From assembly GCA_964403335.1 (NCBI GenBank), contig CAYOFI010000001.1, positions 1 through 64,000 on the forward strand: 64,000 bases of DNA. Direction: 5' to 3'. The position numbers and the translations under genes were made by a program. This document shows positions 13,693 through 21,768 of this stretch, in pieces. Numbering within the stretch: position 1 is the stretch's first letter; the number at the start of each line of letters is the position of its first letter. Source of the stretch: CAZYAK01 sp964403335. Its GTDB lineage: Bacteria > Patescibacteriota > Gracilibacteria > Peribacterales > Peribacteraceae. The notes below the pieces were generated by a model. That model was not told the origin of the DNA and did no database searches. It saw only the letters and a list, made by a program, of their open reading frames with translations.

Positions 13693-15492
13693 ATGCAAAT
13701 CCGTAACATCGCCATTATCGCCCACGTCGACCACGGTAAAACGACGCTTGTGGATGCGCTGCTCAAACAGGGCGGAGCCTTTGCCGCTCACGAGACGGTG
13801 GGGGAATTGATCATGGACAGCAACGACCAGGAGCGCGAGCGCGGGATCACGATCTACGCCAAGAACACCTCCATTAAGTATAAGGACTGCAAGATCAATA
13901 TCGTCGACACGCCCGGCCACGCGGACTTCGGATCCGAAGTCGAACGCATTCTCCGCACGGTCGACTGCGTGCTCCTTCTTGTCGACGCACAGGAAGGTCC
14001 CATGCCGCAGACGAAGTTCGTGCTCAAAAAAGCGTTGGAGCTCGGCATCCGCCCGATCGTCGTCATCAACAAAATCGATAAGCCCGCCGCGCGTCCGTTG
14101 CAGGTGGTGGACATGGTTTTCGATCTGTTCGTGACATTGGGAGCCAACGACACGCAGATGGATTTCCCCTACATCTTCGCCATCGCGCGCGAGGGGGTGG
14201 CGAAGCGGAAGTTGGAGGATGAGAGCAAAGATCTGACGCCGCTGTTTGATTTGATCATGGAAGAAGTGCCGGAGGCCAAACACGATTCCGAGGCGCCGTT
14301 CCGCATGCAGCCCAGCTCCCTCGCATACGACAACTACTTGGGACGTTTGGCTGTCGGACGCGTGTTCGAGGGCAAGGTGAAGCCGGGAGAAGCGGTGTTT
14401 GTGCGCACGGCCGAAGGGGTCACGCGCAAAGGAAAAATCAGCAAAGTGTTCGTGACCATGGGACTGAAGCGCGTGGAAGTGCAGGAAGCCGTTGCCGGAG
14501 ACATCGTGACGATTGCCGGTATCCCGGACATCTACGTCGGCGAAACCATCACCACAAAAGAGGACGCTGAGCCGCTCCCCGCCATCCGTATCGATCCGCC
14601 GACGATCTCCATGACCTTCCTGGTCAATAACTCTCCGTTTGCAGGAAAGGAGGGAACACTGGTCACCACCCGCCATATCAAGGCGCGTTTGGATAAAGAG
14701 AAGGAGACGAACGTCGGATTGCACGTGGAAGACGTGCCCGGCACGGACTCGTACAAAGTGTCCGGCCGCGGCGAACTGCACTTGGCCGTGCTCTTGGAAG
14801 ACATGCGCCGCGAAGGATTTGAATTGCAGGTTTCCCGCCCGCAGGTCATTACGCGCGAGGAAAACGGCGTGAAGGTGGAGCCGGTCGAGCATGCCATCAT
14901 CGATGTGCCGGAAGCCTCCACGGGAACGGTCATCGATATGTTGGCCCGCCGCAAAGGCGAGATGCTGGATATGAAGACCGAAAACGGCCACACGCGTTTG
15001 GAATACAAAGTGCCGACGCGCGGACTCCTGGGATTCCGCGGCGACTTCATCATCGAGACGCGCGGCGAAGGGATTCTCAGTCACTCCTTCTTGGCATACG
15101 AACCGTATAAGGGTGATTTGGCCGGCCGCACGCGCGGCTCCATGATCTCCATGATCACGGGCGAGGCCGTCGCCTTCGCGCTCTTCAACTTGCAGGAACG
15201 CGGCACGCTCTTCATCACGCCGCAGACCAAGCTCTACGAAGGCATGATCATCGGCGAGAGCGCCAAAAACGACGACATGACCGTGAACCCCATCAAGGAA
15301 AAAAAGCTCACGAACATGCGCGCCTCCGGCACCGACGAAGCCGTGGTGTTGACGCCGATCACTCCCATGACGCTCGAAGCCGCATTGGAATACATCGCGG
15401 ATGATGAGCTGGTGGAAATCACGCCGAAGAATATCCGCTTGCGCAAGAAGCATTTGAAAGAGACGGATCGGAAGCGGTCGGAGAAGAAGTGA
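13693..15492 (+). CDS. typA: Ribosome-associated GTPase TypA/BipA
   Basis: 599 aa from the ATG at 13693; the frame extends upstream to 13609, but the family's N-terminus (MQIRNIAIIAHVDHGKTT) starts here. It has the five G motifs: G1 AHVDHGKT, the G2 region RERGITI, G3 DTPGHADF, G4 NKIDKP, and a G5 region near 170. EF-Tu-like domain II and EF-G-like domains III/V follow. The TypA-specific C-terminal domain carries HSFLAYEPYKG, TRGSMISM and the lysine-rich ending. Length matches the family (about 600-615). TypA is a translational GTPase that acts on the ribosome in stress, at low temperature and in subunit assembly. The leader is C/T-rich with no Shine-Dalgarno. Confidence 0.97.
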   Translation: MQIRNIAIIAHVDHGKTTLVDALLKQGGAFAAHETVGELIMDSNDQERERGITIYAKNTSIKYKDCKINIVDTPGHADFGSEVERILRTVDCVLLLVDAQEGPMPQTKFVLKKALELGIRPIVVINKIDKPAARPLQVVDMVFDLFVTLGANDTQMDFPYIFAIAREGVAKRKLEDESKDLTPLFDLIMEEVPEAKHDSEAPFRMQPSSLAYDNYLGRLAVGRVFEGKVKPGEAVFVRTAEGVTRKGKISKVFVTMGLKRVEVQEAVAGDIVTIAGIPDIYVGETITTKEDAEPLPAIRIDPPTISMTFLVNNSPFAGKEGTLVTTRHIKARLDKEKETNVGLHVEDVPGTDSYKVSGRGELHLAVLLEDMRREGFELQVSRPQVITREENGVKVEPVEHAIIDVPEASTGTVIDMLARRKGEMLDMKTENGHTRLEYKVPTRGLLGFRGDFIIETRGEGILSHSFLAYEPYKGDLAGRTRGSMISMITGEAVAFALFNLQERGTLFITPQTKLYEGMIIGESAKNDDMTVNPIKEKKLTNMRASGTDEAVVLTPITPMTLEAALEYIADDELVEITPKNIRLRKKHLKETDRKRSEKK

Positions 15493-15496
15493 GCAG

Positions 15497-15655
15497 TCAG
15501 GAACGTGATTTTTGCGGCTGCTTCTTCCCGATTTTCCGGCTCTCTTTCACAAAATTCGCGGCATCCTCAAGTCAATTCATTCGCTGCTCCGGAGTAGTCC
15601 GATATTTGATGCGGCGCAGTTGTTCGCGGTCGATGGATGACGAATAATCCTTCAT
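15497..15655 (-). pseudogene. Broken copy of the 53-aa 'TTPEQRMNW' protein (in-frame TGA)
   Basis: Starting at the ATG at 15655, the frame reads SSIDREQLRRIKYRTTPEQR, then MN, a TGA at 15572-15574, and continues LEDAANFVKESRKIGKK to a second TGA at 15497. The intact paralogue at 17158-17319 has TGG (Trp) at the same place and the same following motif (DAMNFVRESRK). A single G-to-A change therefore explains the stop. Read-through or recoding is conceivable, but TGA is used as a normal stop by many genes here. The family appears common in CPR genomes; function unknown. Confidence 0.7.
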
Positions 15656-15730
15656 AGGCCTTTGTATTCTAGCAGTGCTGCGTAGGCGGCTATTTCTTCC
15701 AGAGAATGTAGTCGGCAGCTGCCGCTGGTC

Positions 15731-15883
15731 GTACTTTCTTTGTCTCCCCAACAAAGAAAGTACCAAAGAAAATGCACCCACCGCCAGCGCCTCTCCGTGA
15801 TCCGGACGAGGCTTGTGGACTGTGTGCAGAGGACGGAACTTCTCCATCCACAGATCAAAGCAGGGCCTCGATCCGGATCACGG
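15731..15883. repeat. Compound inverted repeats in the typA-TraB intergenic region
   Basis: A perfect 13-bp stem-loop at 15731-15763 (GTACTTTCTTTGT / ACAAAGAAAGTAC, 7-base loop) is followed by an 18-19-bp inverted repeat with arms 15795-15812 and 15865-15883 (CCGTGATCCGGA.. / ..TCCGGATCACGG, one-base bulge). Inside this lies a shorter TGTGGA / TCCACA pair. No gene is supported here. It resembles REP/BIME-type mosaic elements. Confidence 0.65.
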
Positions 15884-15939
15884 CATCCACCTGATTCTCC
15901 ACTCTTGTCAGGAACAACTCTGCAGCCATTTGCTCAGTA

Positions 15940-16080
15940 CCCCCTCACCCCCCGTGGCGGAGGGGGCCATCCCGGTAAGTGTTGGATGTTTTGTAAAACA
16001 AAACAAAAACGCCCTCCTTCTCCCCGCAGGGAGAAGGAGCTGCCCCAAAGGGGACCCCTTGGGTGAGGATGAGGCCAAAA
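15940..16080. repeat. REP-like palindrome pair upstream of the TraB-like gene
   Basis: The first palindrome (15940-15968, CCCCCTC ... GAGGGGG) is followed by GTGTTGGATGTTTTGT, as beside the DUF559 gene. The second (16014-16039) is a perfect 11-bp stem CTCCTTCTCCC / GGGAGAAGGAG with loop CGCA, followed by CCCCAAAGGGG. Together they form a pair like the one around DUF559 but with no gene between them. Confidence 0.65.
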
Positions 16081-16116
16081 CACAAACACACACAAATACT
16101 TTGCTACTCTTGTGCC

Positions 16117-17025
16117 GTGCCCCTCCCCCAAGACCTCCGCCGTCACCCCGCCTTTCGGCGCGCTTGTTTTGATCTGCGCGGCAATCGCTCTGCCGAGCGT
16201 GTCATCATCGGCATCGGGCAGATGCATCCGGTGCTGCAGGGTCGCTTTGAGGGATTCCAGGCGCGGAAAATCGCCAAAGTGCAGGCGTGGATATTTTTTG
16301 CGTGCAGATATTTTGCGGATCAGGGCGTGAAAGTATTCGGGCAGGAAGGATTGTGGACGGAGGCGGGACCGATGGTGCGCATGTCCGACGAGATGATCGC
16401 GCGATGGAAATCGTCATTACGGTCGCCATCTGACGCGCCGAATTTTTTGCGTGATGCGGCCGGCCGCTGGCGGCGCGCGTTACGGTCGGGAAAAATCGAA
16501 CAGGCGCGCACGGAGGCGACGGCGCTCAATGGAGTCGCATTGTTGCAGGTGTTCGATCCATCCATTCATTTCTTTCCCATCGAACAGCGCGATGTGCATG
16601 GGGTGATCGGCGCGCAGATTACGGCGTTGCATCGGGAAATTGCGAGTATCGAAGGATCGAGTGCGTACGGGCACGCGCGGCAAAAGCAGGGTCGGGGACT
16701 GACGCGCGATGAGTTCGAAGCGATCACCAAGCGCAATCTTCTTGTCCGTGCGTTCAACAAAACCCTCACGCATCCCGAGCGCGACCGGAGTATTTTTCGG
16801 GAAATTCTGCGCGAGGCCGAGCAGAGTCCACTCACTGTATTCGTGCTGGGGAACGCGCACCGCCGCGCGCAACTGCGCCTGGCCCGCGAACATCTTCCGT
16901 CCAATGTGCTCTTTCTGTGGATCACGCCGCCGCAGTTGTGGCTGTGGCAAACACTGACGACCCGGATCGCCTGGGGAATCTGCGTGCTTGCAGCCTTGGC
17001 GGGCGTGCTGGCGCTTCTGCGGTAA
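16117..17025 (+). CDS. TraB/PrgY-like (TIKI-type) protein with C-terminal TM helix
   Basis: 302 aa from a GTG at 16117. This start is preferred over the ATG at 16063 because the latter lies inside the palindromic repeat. Residues about 29-45 (VIIGIGQMHP) and about 245-265 (FVLGNAHRRAQLRLA) form a pair of G-x-x-H motifs like those of the TraB/GumN/TIKI metalloprotease-like superfamily. The second is followed by strands ending LFLWITPP. A single TM helix closes the protein (about 277-300). The middle is charged and helical. TraB-family proteins act in pheromone or membrane-associated proteolysis, but the substrate here is unknown. The similarity is at motif level only. Confidence 0.55.
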   Translation: MPLPQDLRRHPAFRRACFDLRGNRSAERVIIGIGQMHPVLQGRFEGFQARKIAKVQAWIFFACRYFADQGVKVFGQEGLWTEAGPMVRMSDEMIARWKSSLRSPSDAPNFLRDAAGRWRRALRSGKIEQARTEATALNGVALLQVFDPSIHFFPIEQRDVHGVIGAQITALHREIASIEGSSAYGHARQKQGRGLTRDEFEAITKRNLLVRAFNKTLTHPERDRSIFREILREAEQSPLTVFVLGNAHRRAQLRLAREHLPSNVLFLWITPPQLWLWQTLTTRIAWGICVLAALAGVLALLR

Positions 17026-17157
17026 TCGGCGCATACGGGCGTTCATGCAGATGTGTCCACGCAAGAGCATGTGAAAGAGGCGCATCGGAGGCGGGCAGAG
17101 AGGAAGTACATAAATATTTCTACCAGAGGAGCAGACATTACTGTTTGTGTTATGCGC

Positions 17158-17319
17158 TTATTGTTTCCGTTCTTCTTTTTTCCAGTTTTTCCTGCTCTCT
17201 CGTACAAAATTCATCGCATCCACAGGCCAGTTCATGCGTTGGTCAGCCGTTGTGTTATTTCTGATCCAGAGCAAATGTTCTCTATCCATCTTGGTAAGAT
17301 CAATTTTGTGAGAATCCAT
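17158..17319 (-). CDS. 53-aa protein of the 'TTxxQRMNW' family
   Basis: Begins at the ATG at 17319, 22 bases after the stop of the LRR gene on the same strand, so probably co-transcribed. The sequence runs MDREHLLWIRNNTTADQRMN, then WPVDAMNFVRESRK and a basic end. The charged helical composition without a signal peptide points to a cytoplasmic protein. An intact paralogue of the broken copy at 15497-15655. Similar small proteins seem to be widespread in CPR genomes and sometimes sit beside toxin-antitoxin-like genes, but that is recollection, not something visible here. Confidence 0.65.
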   Translation of the reverse strand: MDSHKIDLTKMDREHLLWIRNNTTADQRMNWPVDAMNFVRESRKNWKKEERKQ

Positions 17320-17341
17320 AATGGCAGTATACAGTTTGAGA

Positions 17342-18865
17342 TCAGGTTTCCTTCTTCACTGCATTGTCATACGTTTCCTGGAAATTCGCGAAGAATCTGC
17401 GGCCTACAAGCGTGCGCAGGCGACGGTTTCCGGCTATGACTTCGGCGATGTTTGCATCGGTCGTGGGATCCAGAATAAGGCGGCGGAGAGTAGGCGGCAC
17501 ATCGTGCTGTAGGGCCATGAGAAATTGGTGCGGTGTTGCGCCTGATACGAATTCAAATACAAAATTTCCACGTAAATCCAGTACAAGTAGATTTGGAGGG
17601 AGGGCTGCCAATAGTGCATTGAAACGAGTCAAGGAAGGATCCCCCTGACAGATGCTGTTGCCGCGTAGGCTGAGATGGAGTGCATGAGTGTATTGGCGAA
17701 TTGCGGCAAAATCTTGGTCGCGCATTTTTGATTCCCGCCCGCGCCACGGCGCGCGCGTAGAAATTTCGTCCAATAGAAGATGTGGTGCGCGTACCTCATT
17801 GCCGATGCGCCCTAACAGCTGGCCCGAATGTTCTGGATCCAGGAGCGGATTTTTGGAGAGATCCAAGCGTAGAAGGCTTTGCGGAAGTGCGGGGAGCAGA
17901 CTGTCCAGGGTATTAAAAATGGGCTGAGCATAGCTCCCACCCAGTTCGTTTTGACTGAGATCCAAGCCCGCGCGGCCTTTGCACGATTCTTGCAAACCAT
18001 GCTGAACCTGACCCAGAGAAAAAAGGTCGGCACGCCCTAGTGCGTTACCAGCGAGAAGGACATGTCGTACGCCTGTGGGAAGATGATCGCCCGCCTCTAA
18101 AAACCGACGTTGATGGCCACCTCCATGGCCGGAGAGATTCACGGTATCGATACCAGTGGGGACGTGTTCCAGCGGTGTGTTCAGATCGACGGTGTAATCC
18201 CACGAGAGATCCAGCGTATTCACTGTATTGGGCTGAGTTCGCAGAGACTTCAGAGTCTCCGTGCATTCGTCTGCAGTGGAGGATGCAGCGGACGGACTTC
18301 CTTTCCTCTGGATGCGACGAGAAACCGTCGGTTTCAGCGGTTCTTCTTGAAACATCCCTCCACGCCTGATGGCCCAGACCAAATCGAACTGCTCAAGTTC
18401 TTCCAGGCGATCGCCAAGCACGTCCAATGCGGAGGAGTCATCCGTTTCAAAATAGTTATTCAGCAGTTGCACCACCAGAGGGTCTCGCAGCCAAGTATGT
18501 TCCTGCGCTCCTGCGAATTCATAGACGGGCGCTGGTTCCGGTTCGGCAGGTGTGGCCATGGCGTCATCATTCTCGTGTTCAAACATGTGCCGCAACTGAC
18601 GCACGACCAATCTCTGTAAATCGGCGAACCGGACAGGCCTTTCAGCGGCAGAGTACGACTCGTTGAATTTGTGCGCAGTCGTAACCGCATCTTCAAAAAG
18701 TGTGTTGCCCTTCATTGTTGCAGTCACGGTTGCGACGTCGTTATCTGTGAGTTGCAGCAATGCGGCTGAAAATTCACGCACACCGACCTTTTCGATCAGG
18801 CCCAAAAGAATCTCGGCATTTTTTGCCTCGAGGATCTGTGCGGAAAGGGGGAGGGTTTCGCTCAT
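17342..18865 (-). CDS. Cytoplasmic leucine-rich-repeat protein
   Basis: 507 aa, no signal peptide. Residues about 1-190 are helical and acidic, perhaps an interaction domain. Residues about 205-500 contain irregular LRRs of the form LxLSxN: IDTVNLSGHG, VRHVLLAGNALG, AGLDLSQNELGG, LLRLDLSKNPLLD, HALHLSLRGNSI, LLVLDLRGNFVFE, LRRLILDPTTD. The pattern is closest to ribonuclease-inhibitor-like or bacterial LRRs, which bind proteins. It is followed by the 53-aa gene, so a complex between the two is possible. Role unknown. Confidence 0.8.
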   Translation of the reverse strand: MSETLPLSAQILEAKNAEILLGLIEKVGVREFSAALLQLTDNDVATVTATMKGNTLFEDAVTTAHKFNESYSAAERPVRFADLQRLVVRQLRHMFEHENDDAMATPAEPEPAPVYEFAGAQEHTWLRDPLVVQLLNNYFETDDSSALDVLGDRLEELEQFDLVWAIRRGGMFQEEPLKPTVSRRIQRKGSPSAASSTADECTETLKSLRTQPNTVNTLDLSWDYTVDLNTPLEHVPTGIDTVNLSGHGGGHQRRFLEAGDHLPTGVRHVLLAGNALGRADLFSLGQVQHGLQESCKGRAGLDLSQNELGGSYAQPIFNTLDSLLPALPQSLLRLDLSKNPLLDPEHSGQLLGRIGNEVRAPHLLLDEISTRAPWRGRESKMRDQDFAAIRQYTHALHLSLRGNSICQGDPSLTRFNALLAALPPNLLVLDLRGNFVFEFVSGATPHQFLMALQHDVPPTLRRLILDPTTDANIAEVIAGNRRLRTLVGRRFFANFQETYDNAVKKET

Positions 18866-18916
18866 GTTTTGTGAACGAATGATCGCTTTGGACTCTTTCC
18901 AGTATAGCGCAGATAG

Positions 18917-18945
18917 TTGCTTAATACAACTTATTATGTTATAAT
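18917..18945 (+). promoter_or_regulatory. Strong sigma70-type promoter for the EEP gene
   Basis: TTGCTT, a 17-base spacer and a perfect TATAAT. The leader to the ATG at 18988 is about 36-42 bases. Confidence 0.75.
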
Positions 18946-18987
18946 ATCAATAACACCCCTGATACACTTCATCTCCGCAGAACGCCC

Positions 18988-19725
18988 ATGCAAACCCAGA
19001 AGTTTCGCATATTGCTCTATAACGTCGGCTATGCCACGGATTTGAACGGGTCCATCCGCGATTATATTTTGCGGTTTTACCGGTATATCTACACGCCCAG
19101 AAACGTCATCCGGAGGGTGCGTACCACCATTTATCATCTGCTCCAGCGCGAGCAGCCGGATGTGTGTTGCTTTGTGGAAGTGCACCGCAAAAAAGGGTTC
19201 ATGACGCATCCGCATGCGTATCACTGCAGCGATGTGGCCAACAAATACGGGCAGCGCAGCGTCTTCCGTCGTCTGCCGTTCTTCCGCGATAACTGCAACG
19301 GATTCTTTTCCAAGGGAACCGTGTCCTTCGAAAAAACGTACTTCCAACACGGCATGAAAAAGCTCATTTATGACATCAAGCTCCGCCCGGATCTGTCCTT
19401 GCTTGTGGTGCACTTTTCGCTCCAGCGCCGCACGCGCCAGCGCCAGTGCGAGGAGCTCAAACACCTCATCCGCGATCGCGGCAATGTGATCGTCTGCGGC
19501 GACTTCAACATCTTCAAAGGAACGGGGGAATTGCACTCCTTGGCCCGCGCCTGCGATCTGCAGATCGTCACGCCGCCCGGCGCCACGTTCCCCGCCAGCA
19601 AGCCCAGCAAAACGCTCGATCTCTTCCTGTGCCCCAAATCACTCGGAGACGTCTCTGTCCGCGTCCTCGACGGCGTGCATGCGTCGGATCATTTGCCGGT
19701 GATGCTAGAGATGCAGATGGCATAA
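18988..19725 (+). CDS. Endonuclease/exonuclease/phosphatase (EEP) family hydrolase
   Basis: 245 aa. EEP core motifs in order: LLYNVGY at the N-terminus, CFVEV (metal-binding Glu, about 58), VVHFSL, VCGDFNIF (catalytic Asp and Asn, about 170), KTLDLFL and the final ASDHLPVMLEM (Asp-His pair, about 233). This is the DNase I/AP-endonuclease/inositol-phosphatase fold using Mg2+. No signal peptide, so intracellular. The substrate cannot be read: DNA, RNA or phospholipid headgroups are all possible. It is read from its own strong promoter and is convergent with the next gene. Confidence 0.9.
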   Translation: MQTQKFRILLYNVGYATDLNGSIRDYILRFYRYIYTPRNVIRRVRTTIYHLLQREQPDVCCFVEVHRKKGFMTHPHAYHCSDVANKYGQRSVFRRLPFFRDNCNGFFSKGTVSFEKTYFQHGMKKLIYDIKLRPDLSLLVVHFSLQRRTRQRQCEELKHLIRDRGNVIVCGDFNIFKGTGELHSLARACDLQIVTPPGATFPASKPSKTLDLFLCPKSLGDVSVRVLDGVHASDHLPVMLEMQMA

Positions 19726-19882
19726 TTGAATATTTCGTACGGAATTACACCGAAGAAACAAGAAGCAAAAAAGCCTCCAATGGATCAATTCTCAATGATC
19801 AATCCTTTGATTATTCGAGAATTGGTGTTTGTCTCTTCATTGTTTCTTGTTTCTTCGATGCAATTCTTACTCGATGTACTCA
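19726..19882. other. Intergenic stretch with a widely spaced inverted repeat
   Basis: No gene is supported. The arms GAAGAAACAAGAA (about 19753) and TTGTTTCTTGTTTCTTC (about 19841) are inverted and about 75 bases apart, lying between two convergent genes. They could form a long imperfect hairpin acting as a bidirectional terminator. Confidence 0.4.
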
Positions 19883-21616
19883 TCACATTTCTCGCTTCAA
19901 CACTCTCATCTCTCCCGTCCCTCCATTCATATCCACCACATCACCCGCCTGCAGATCTTTTCCCAGCGTCACGCCCACGATCATCGGGACTCTGCGTTCG
20001 CGCGCGATGATGGCGAGGTGGCTGAGCATGCTGCCGTGTTCGGCAAGAATGCCGCCGGCGCGCGCGAGGTGGCGGGTCAGATCGGGTGACGGCGTGCGTA
20101 CGTGCAAGATGATAGGGCCGGAGGCTTCCGCGAGTGTTTCCAGCGTCACGATTTTTCCGGTGGCCGTGCCGGGGGCGACGCCGACGGGTACGGGGATGAC
20201 TTGCTTGCTCTGTGCTCTGTTCGTCAAGCGCGAGGGAAGAACGAGCGTGTCGAGCGACGCGCGCGCGTTGCGGCGGATGCGCGCGCGTTCGGCAAAGACC
20301 GTGCCGTCCAGGTATTCATCCAGCGTGACGTACCAGGAGAGCGACCGGTCCAAGTCGGCTTTGGCAGCTCGTAAAAGAACAATATCGCGCAGGGCGTGGA
20401 TGGCGGCGACCAGCAGCCAGCGTCCTTGTTCACGCAATCGTGTCCACGCTTGAGCGGCGCGCAGTGCGGGTTCGATGTCCGCCCGTCGCTCCGCGCTTAA
20501 TCCGTTCCACCAGCGCGAGATATCCCAGTTGGAAGTCTGCGTGAACGGTAAGGCGTAGAACGGAGAGAGGTCGGCAAGTTCCAGCGTGTTTCCCACAAGC
20601 CCCGTGGGCGGGATGGGCATCGGCGGATCCGTGAGCGCTTCTTTCAATGTCGTCAATCCGTTCGTGTTGTGGAGATCGGCAATCAAGAGCGCGCTGAGGG
20701 AGACGGGCGTGTCGCCCAGCGTCCGGCGCAGCGTGGTCATGACCTTGGCGGCGCAGATATCGGTGAGGATGAGTGTGGGATAGATGCGTTCGATTTGTTC
20801 GATGGCCTCGAAGAGCGGCAATTGTCTGTTGATGGAGGCCGTGTGCATCGTCAGGCGTTCGCGCACGGTTTCCGTGTGAGCGGCGGGGTCCAGCCCGCGC
20901 GTGACGCGCATGTTGCGGATGGTGCGCGGCAGTCCGGTCAGCCGGAGGATCGACATCCGTCCCGGATGCAGAGAGGGAAACAGCGTGTCCATCTCGCGGT
21001 CGCGATCCACCAGCAGATCATTGCCGACCAGCACGAACGGAAAATTCCCGTTGTACTGCAATCCCAATTCCTCGTAGGCCGTTTGCACGGGTCCGCCGTC
21101 GCGGTACAGGCGTTGCAGCAGGCTGAGCGTCACGGGCGTGGGGCGCGGAGAGAGCTCCGTCACTTCCGTTTTCTCGTACAAAAACGGAGAAGAAGGCAAT
21201 AAGGCATCCAGCAGTTTTTGCTGATGGTAGATGCCGGGCGTCATGGTGCGGATGGGCCGCACGCGCACCACGGACCACTCCTTCTTCCGGACCGTCCACG
21301 CGATCTCCTGCGGAAAACCCAGCAACGCTTCGATTCTTTTCCATTCGCGTACGGCGTAGGAAAAATCGGGCAACCCCGTGCGGGGCAGCGGGCCGTTCCA
21401 GGGGAAGGAGATGTGCCGCATGTCCCCGGTCCCGCGCCGGAATTCCAGACGCATCTCCCGCCCGCCATCGGGATCGCGCGTCCAGGTGACGCCATGCGCG
21501 TCGGGCGGGACGCGCGCAGTCTCCGTGCCCACGGCAAAACCCTTGTCCCAGAGCATCGCCAACACGCGGGCTTCTTCCGGCGTCAGAGAGGGATCGAGAG
21601 GGGCGGGACCAGACAT
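19883..21616 (-). CDS. PEP-synthase-like protein lacking most of the ATP-grasp domain
   Basis: 577 aa from the ATG at 21616. That start sits 9 bases after a TACAAT box on the same strand, so an earlier frame start at 21727 inside a palindrome is unlikely. The protein opens with what is normally the end of the PEP-synthase ATP-binding domain (QEIAWTVRKKEW then VRVRPI, about residues 85-110). A middle domain follows (ELSPRPTPVTLSLLQRLY). Near the C-terminus is the swivelling phosphohistidine domain (GGILAEHGSMLSHLAIIARE), with the catalytic His kept. The PEP-binding barrel of full PEP synthase is absent. The order matches rifampin-phosphotransferase-like or partial PEP-utilising proteins of CPR. 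Whether it still transfers phosphate is uncertain. Confidence 0.75.
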   Translation of the reverse strand: MSGPAPLDPSLTPEEARVLAMLWDKGFAVGTETARVPPDAHGVTWTRDPDGGREMRLEFRRGTGDMRHISFPWNGPLPRTGLPDFSYAVREWKRIEALLGFPQEIAWTVRKKEWSVVRVRPIRTMTPGIYHQQKLLDALLPSSPFLYEKTEVTELSPRPTPVTLSLLQRLYRDGGPVQTAYEELGLQYNGNFPFVLVGNDLLVDRDREMDTLFPSLHPGRMSILRLTGLPRTIRNMRVTRGLDPAAHTETVRERLTMHTASINRQLPLFEAIEQIERIYPTLILTDICAAKVMTTLRRTLGDTPVSLSALLIADLHNTNGLTTLKEALTDPPMPIPPTGLVGNTLELADLSPFYALPFTQTSNWDISRWWNGLSAERRADIEPALRAAQAWTRLREQGRWLLVAAIHALRDIVLLRAAKADLDRSLSWYVTLDEYLDGTVFAERARIRRNARASLDTLVLPSRLTNRAQSKQVIPVPVGVAPGTATGKIVTLETLAEASGPIILHVRTPSPDLTRHLARAGGILAEHGSMLSHLAIIARERRVPMIVGVTLGKDLQAGDVVDMNGGTGEMRVLKREM

Positions 21617-21631
21617 AGGAGCGGCATTGTA
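21614..21631 (-). promoter_or_regulatory. -10 box immediately before the PEP-synthase-like start
   Basis: Minus-strand TACAAT (plus 21626-21631) lies 9 bases before the ATG, so the mRNA would have at most a 2-4-base leader. Confidence 0.45.
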
Positions 21632-21663
21632 GGGCAACAGCCTGCGTTGTGCGCAATGTCTTT

Positions 21664-21702
21664 CCCCCCTTCCTCCTCGCCTGGAGGAAGGGGATAGGGG
21701 AT
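21664..21702. repeat. REP-like GC-rich palindrome
   Basis: Perfect 11-bp stem CCCCTTCCTCC / GGAGGAAGGGG with a 6-base loop, then GATAGGGGATGGAGGATGT. The same type as the palindromes at 11050, 11511, 15940 and 16014. Confidence 0.6.
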
Positions 21703-21715
21703 GGAGGATGTCTAA

Positions 21716-21744
21716 TTGACTAGACATGGAATTCTGGGTACATT
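21716..21744 (+). promoter_or_regulatory. Sigma70-type promoter for the LPQTG lipoprotein gene
   Basis: TTGACT, 17-base spacer, TACATT. Start of transcription near 21751 leaves an almost purely C/T leader of about 18 bases before the ATG at 21769. Confidence 0.65.
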
Positions 21745-21768
21745 CACTCCCTTTTTCTCGTTTTTCCT

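Noticed and set aside
13615..15453. A 612-aa open frame on the minus strand opposite typA
   Set aside because: typA is certain by motif and length; the antisense frame is a by-product of its codon use.
15497..15655. Reassignment of UGA to Trp or Gly, as in some CPR lineages
   Set aside because: Many intact genes here end in TGA at the expected place (for example typA, 1402 and 39506), and only one frame shows a TGA inside homology.
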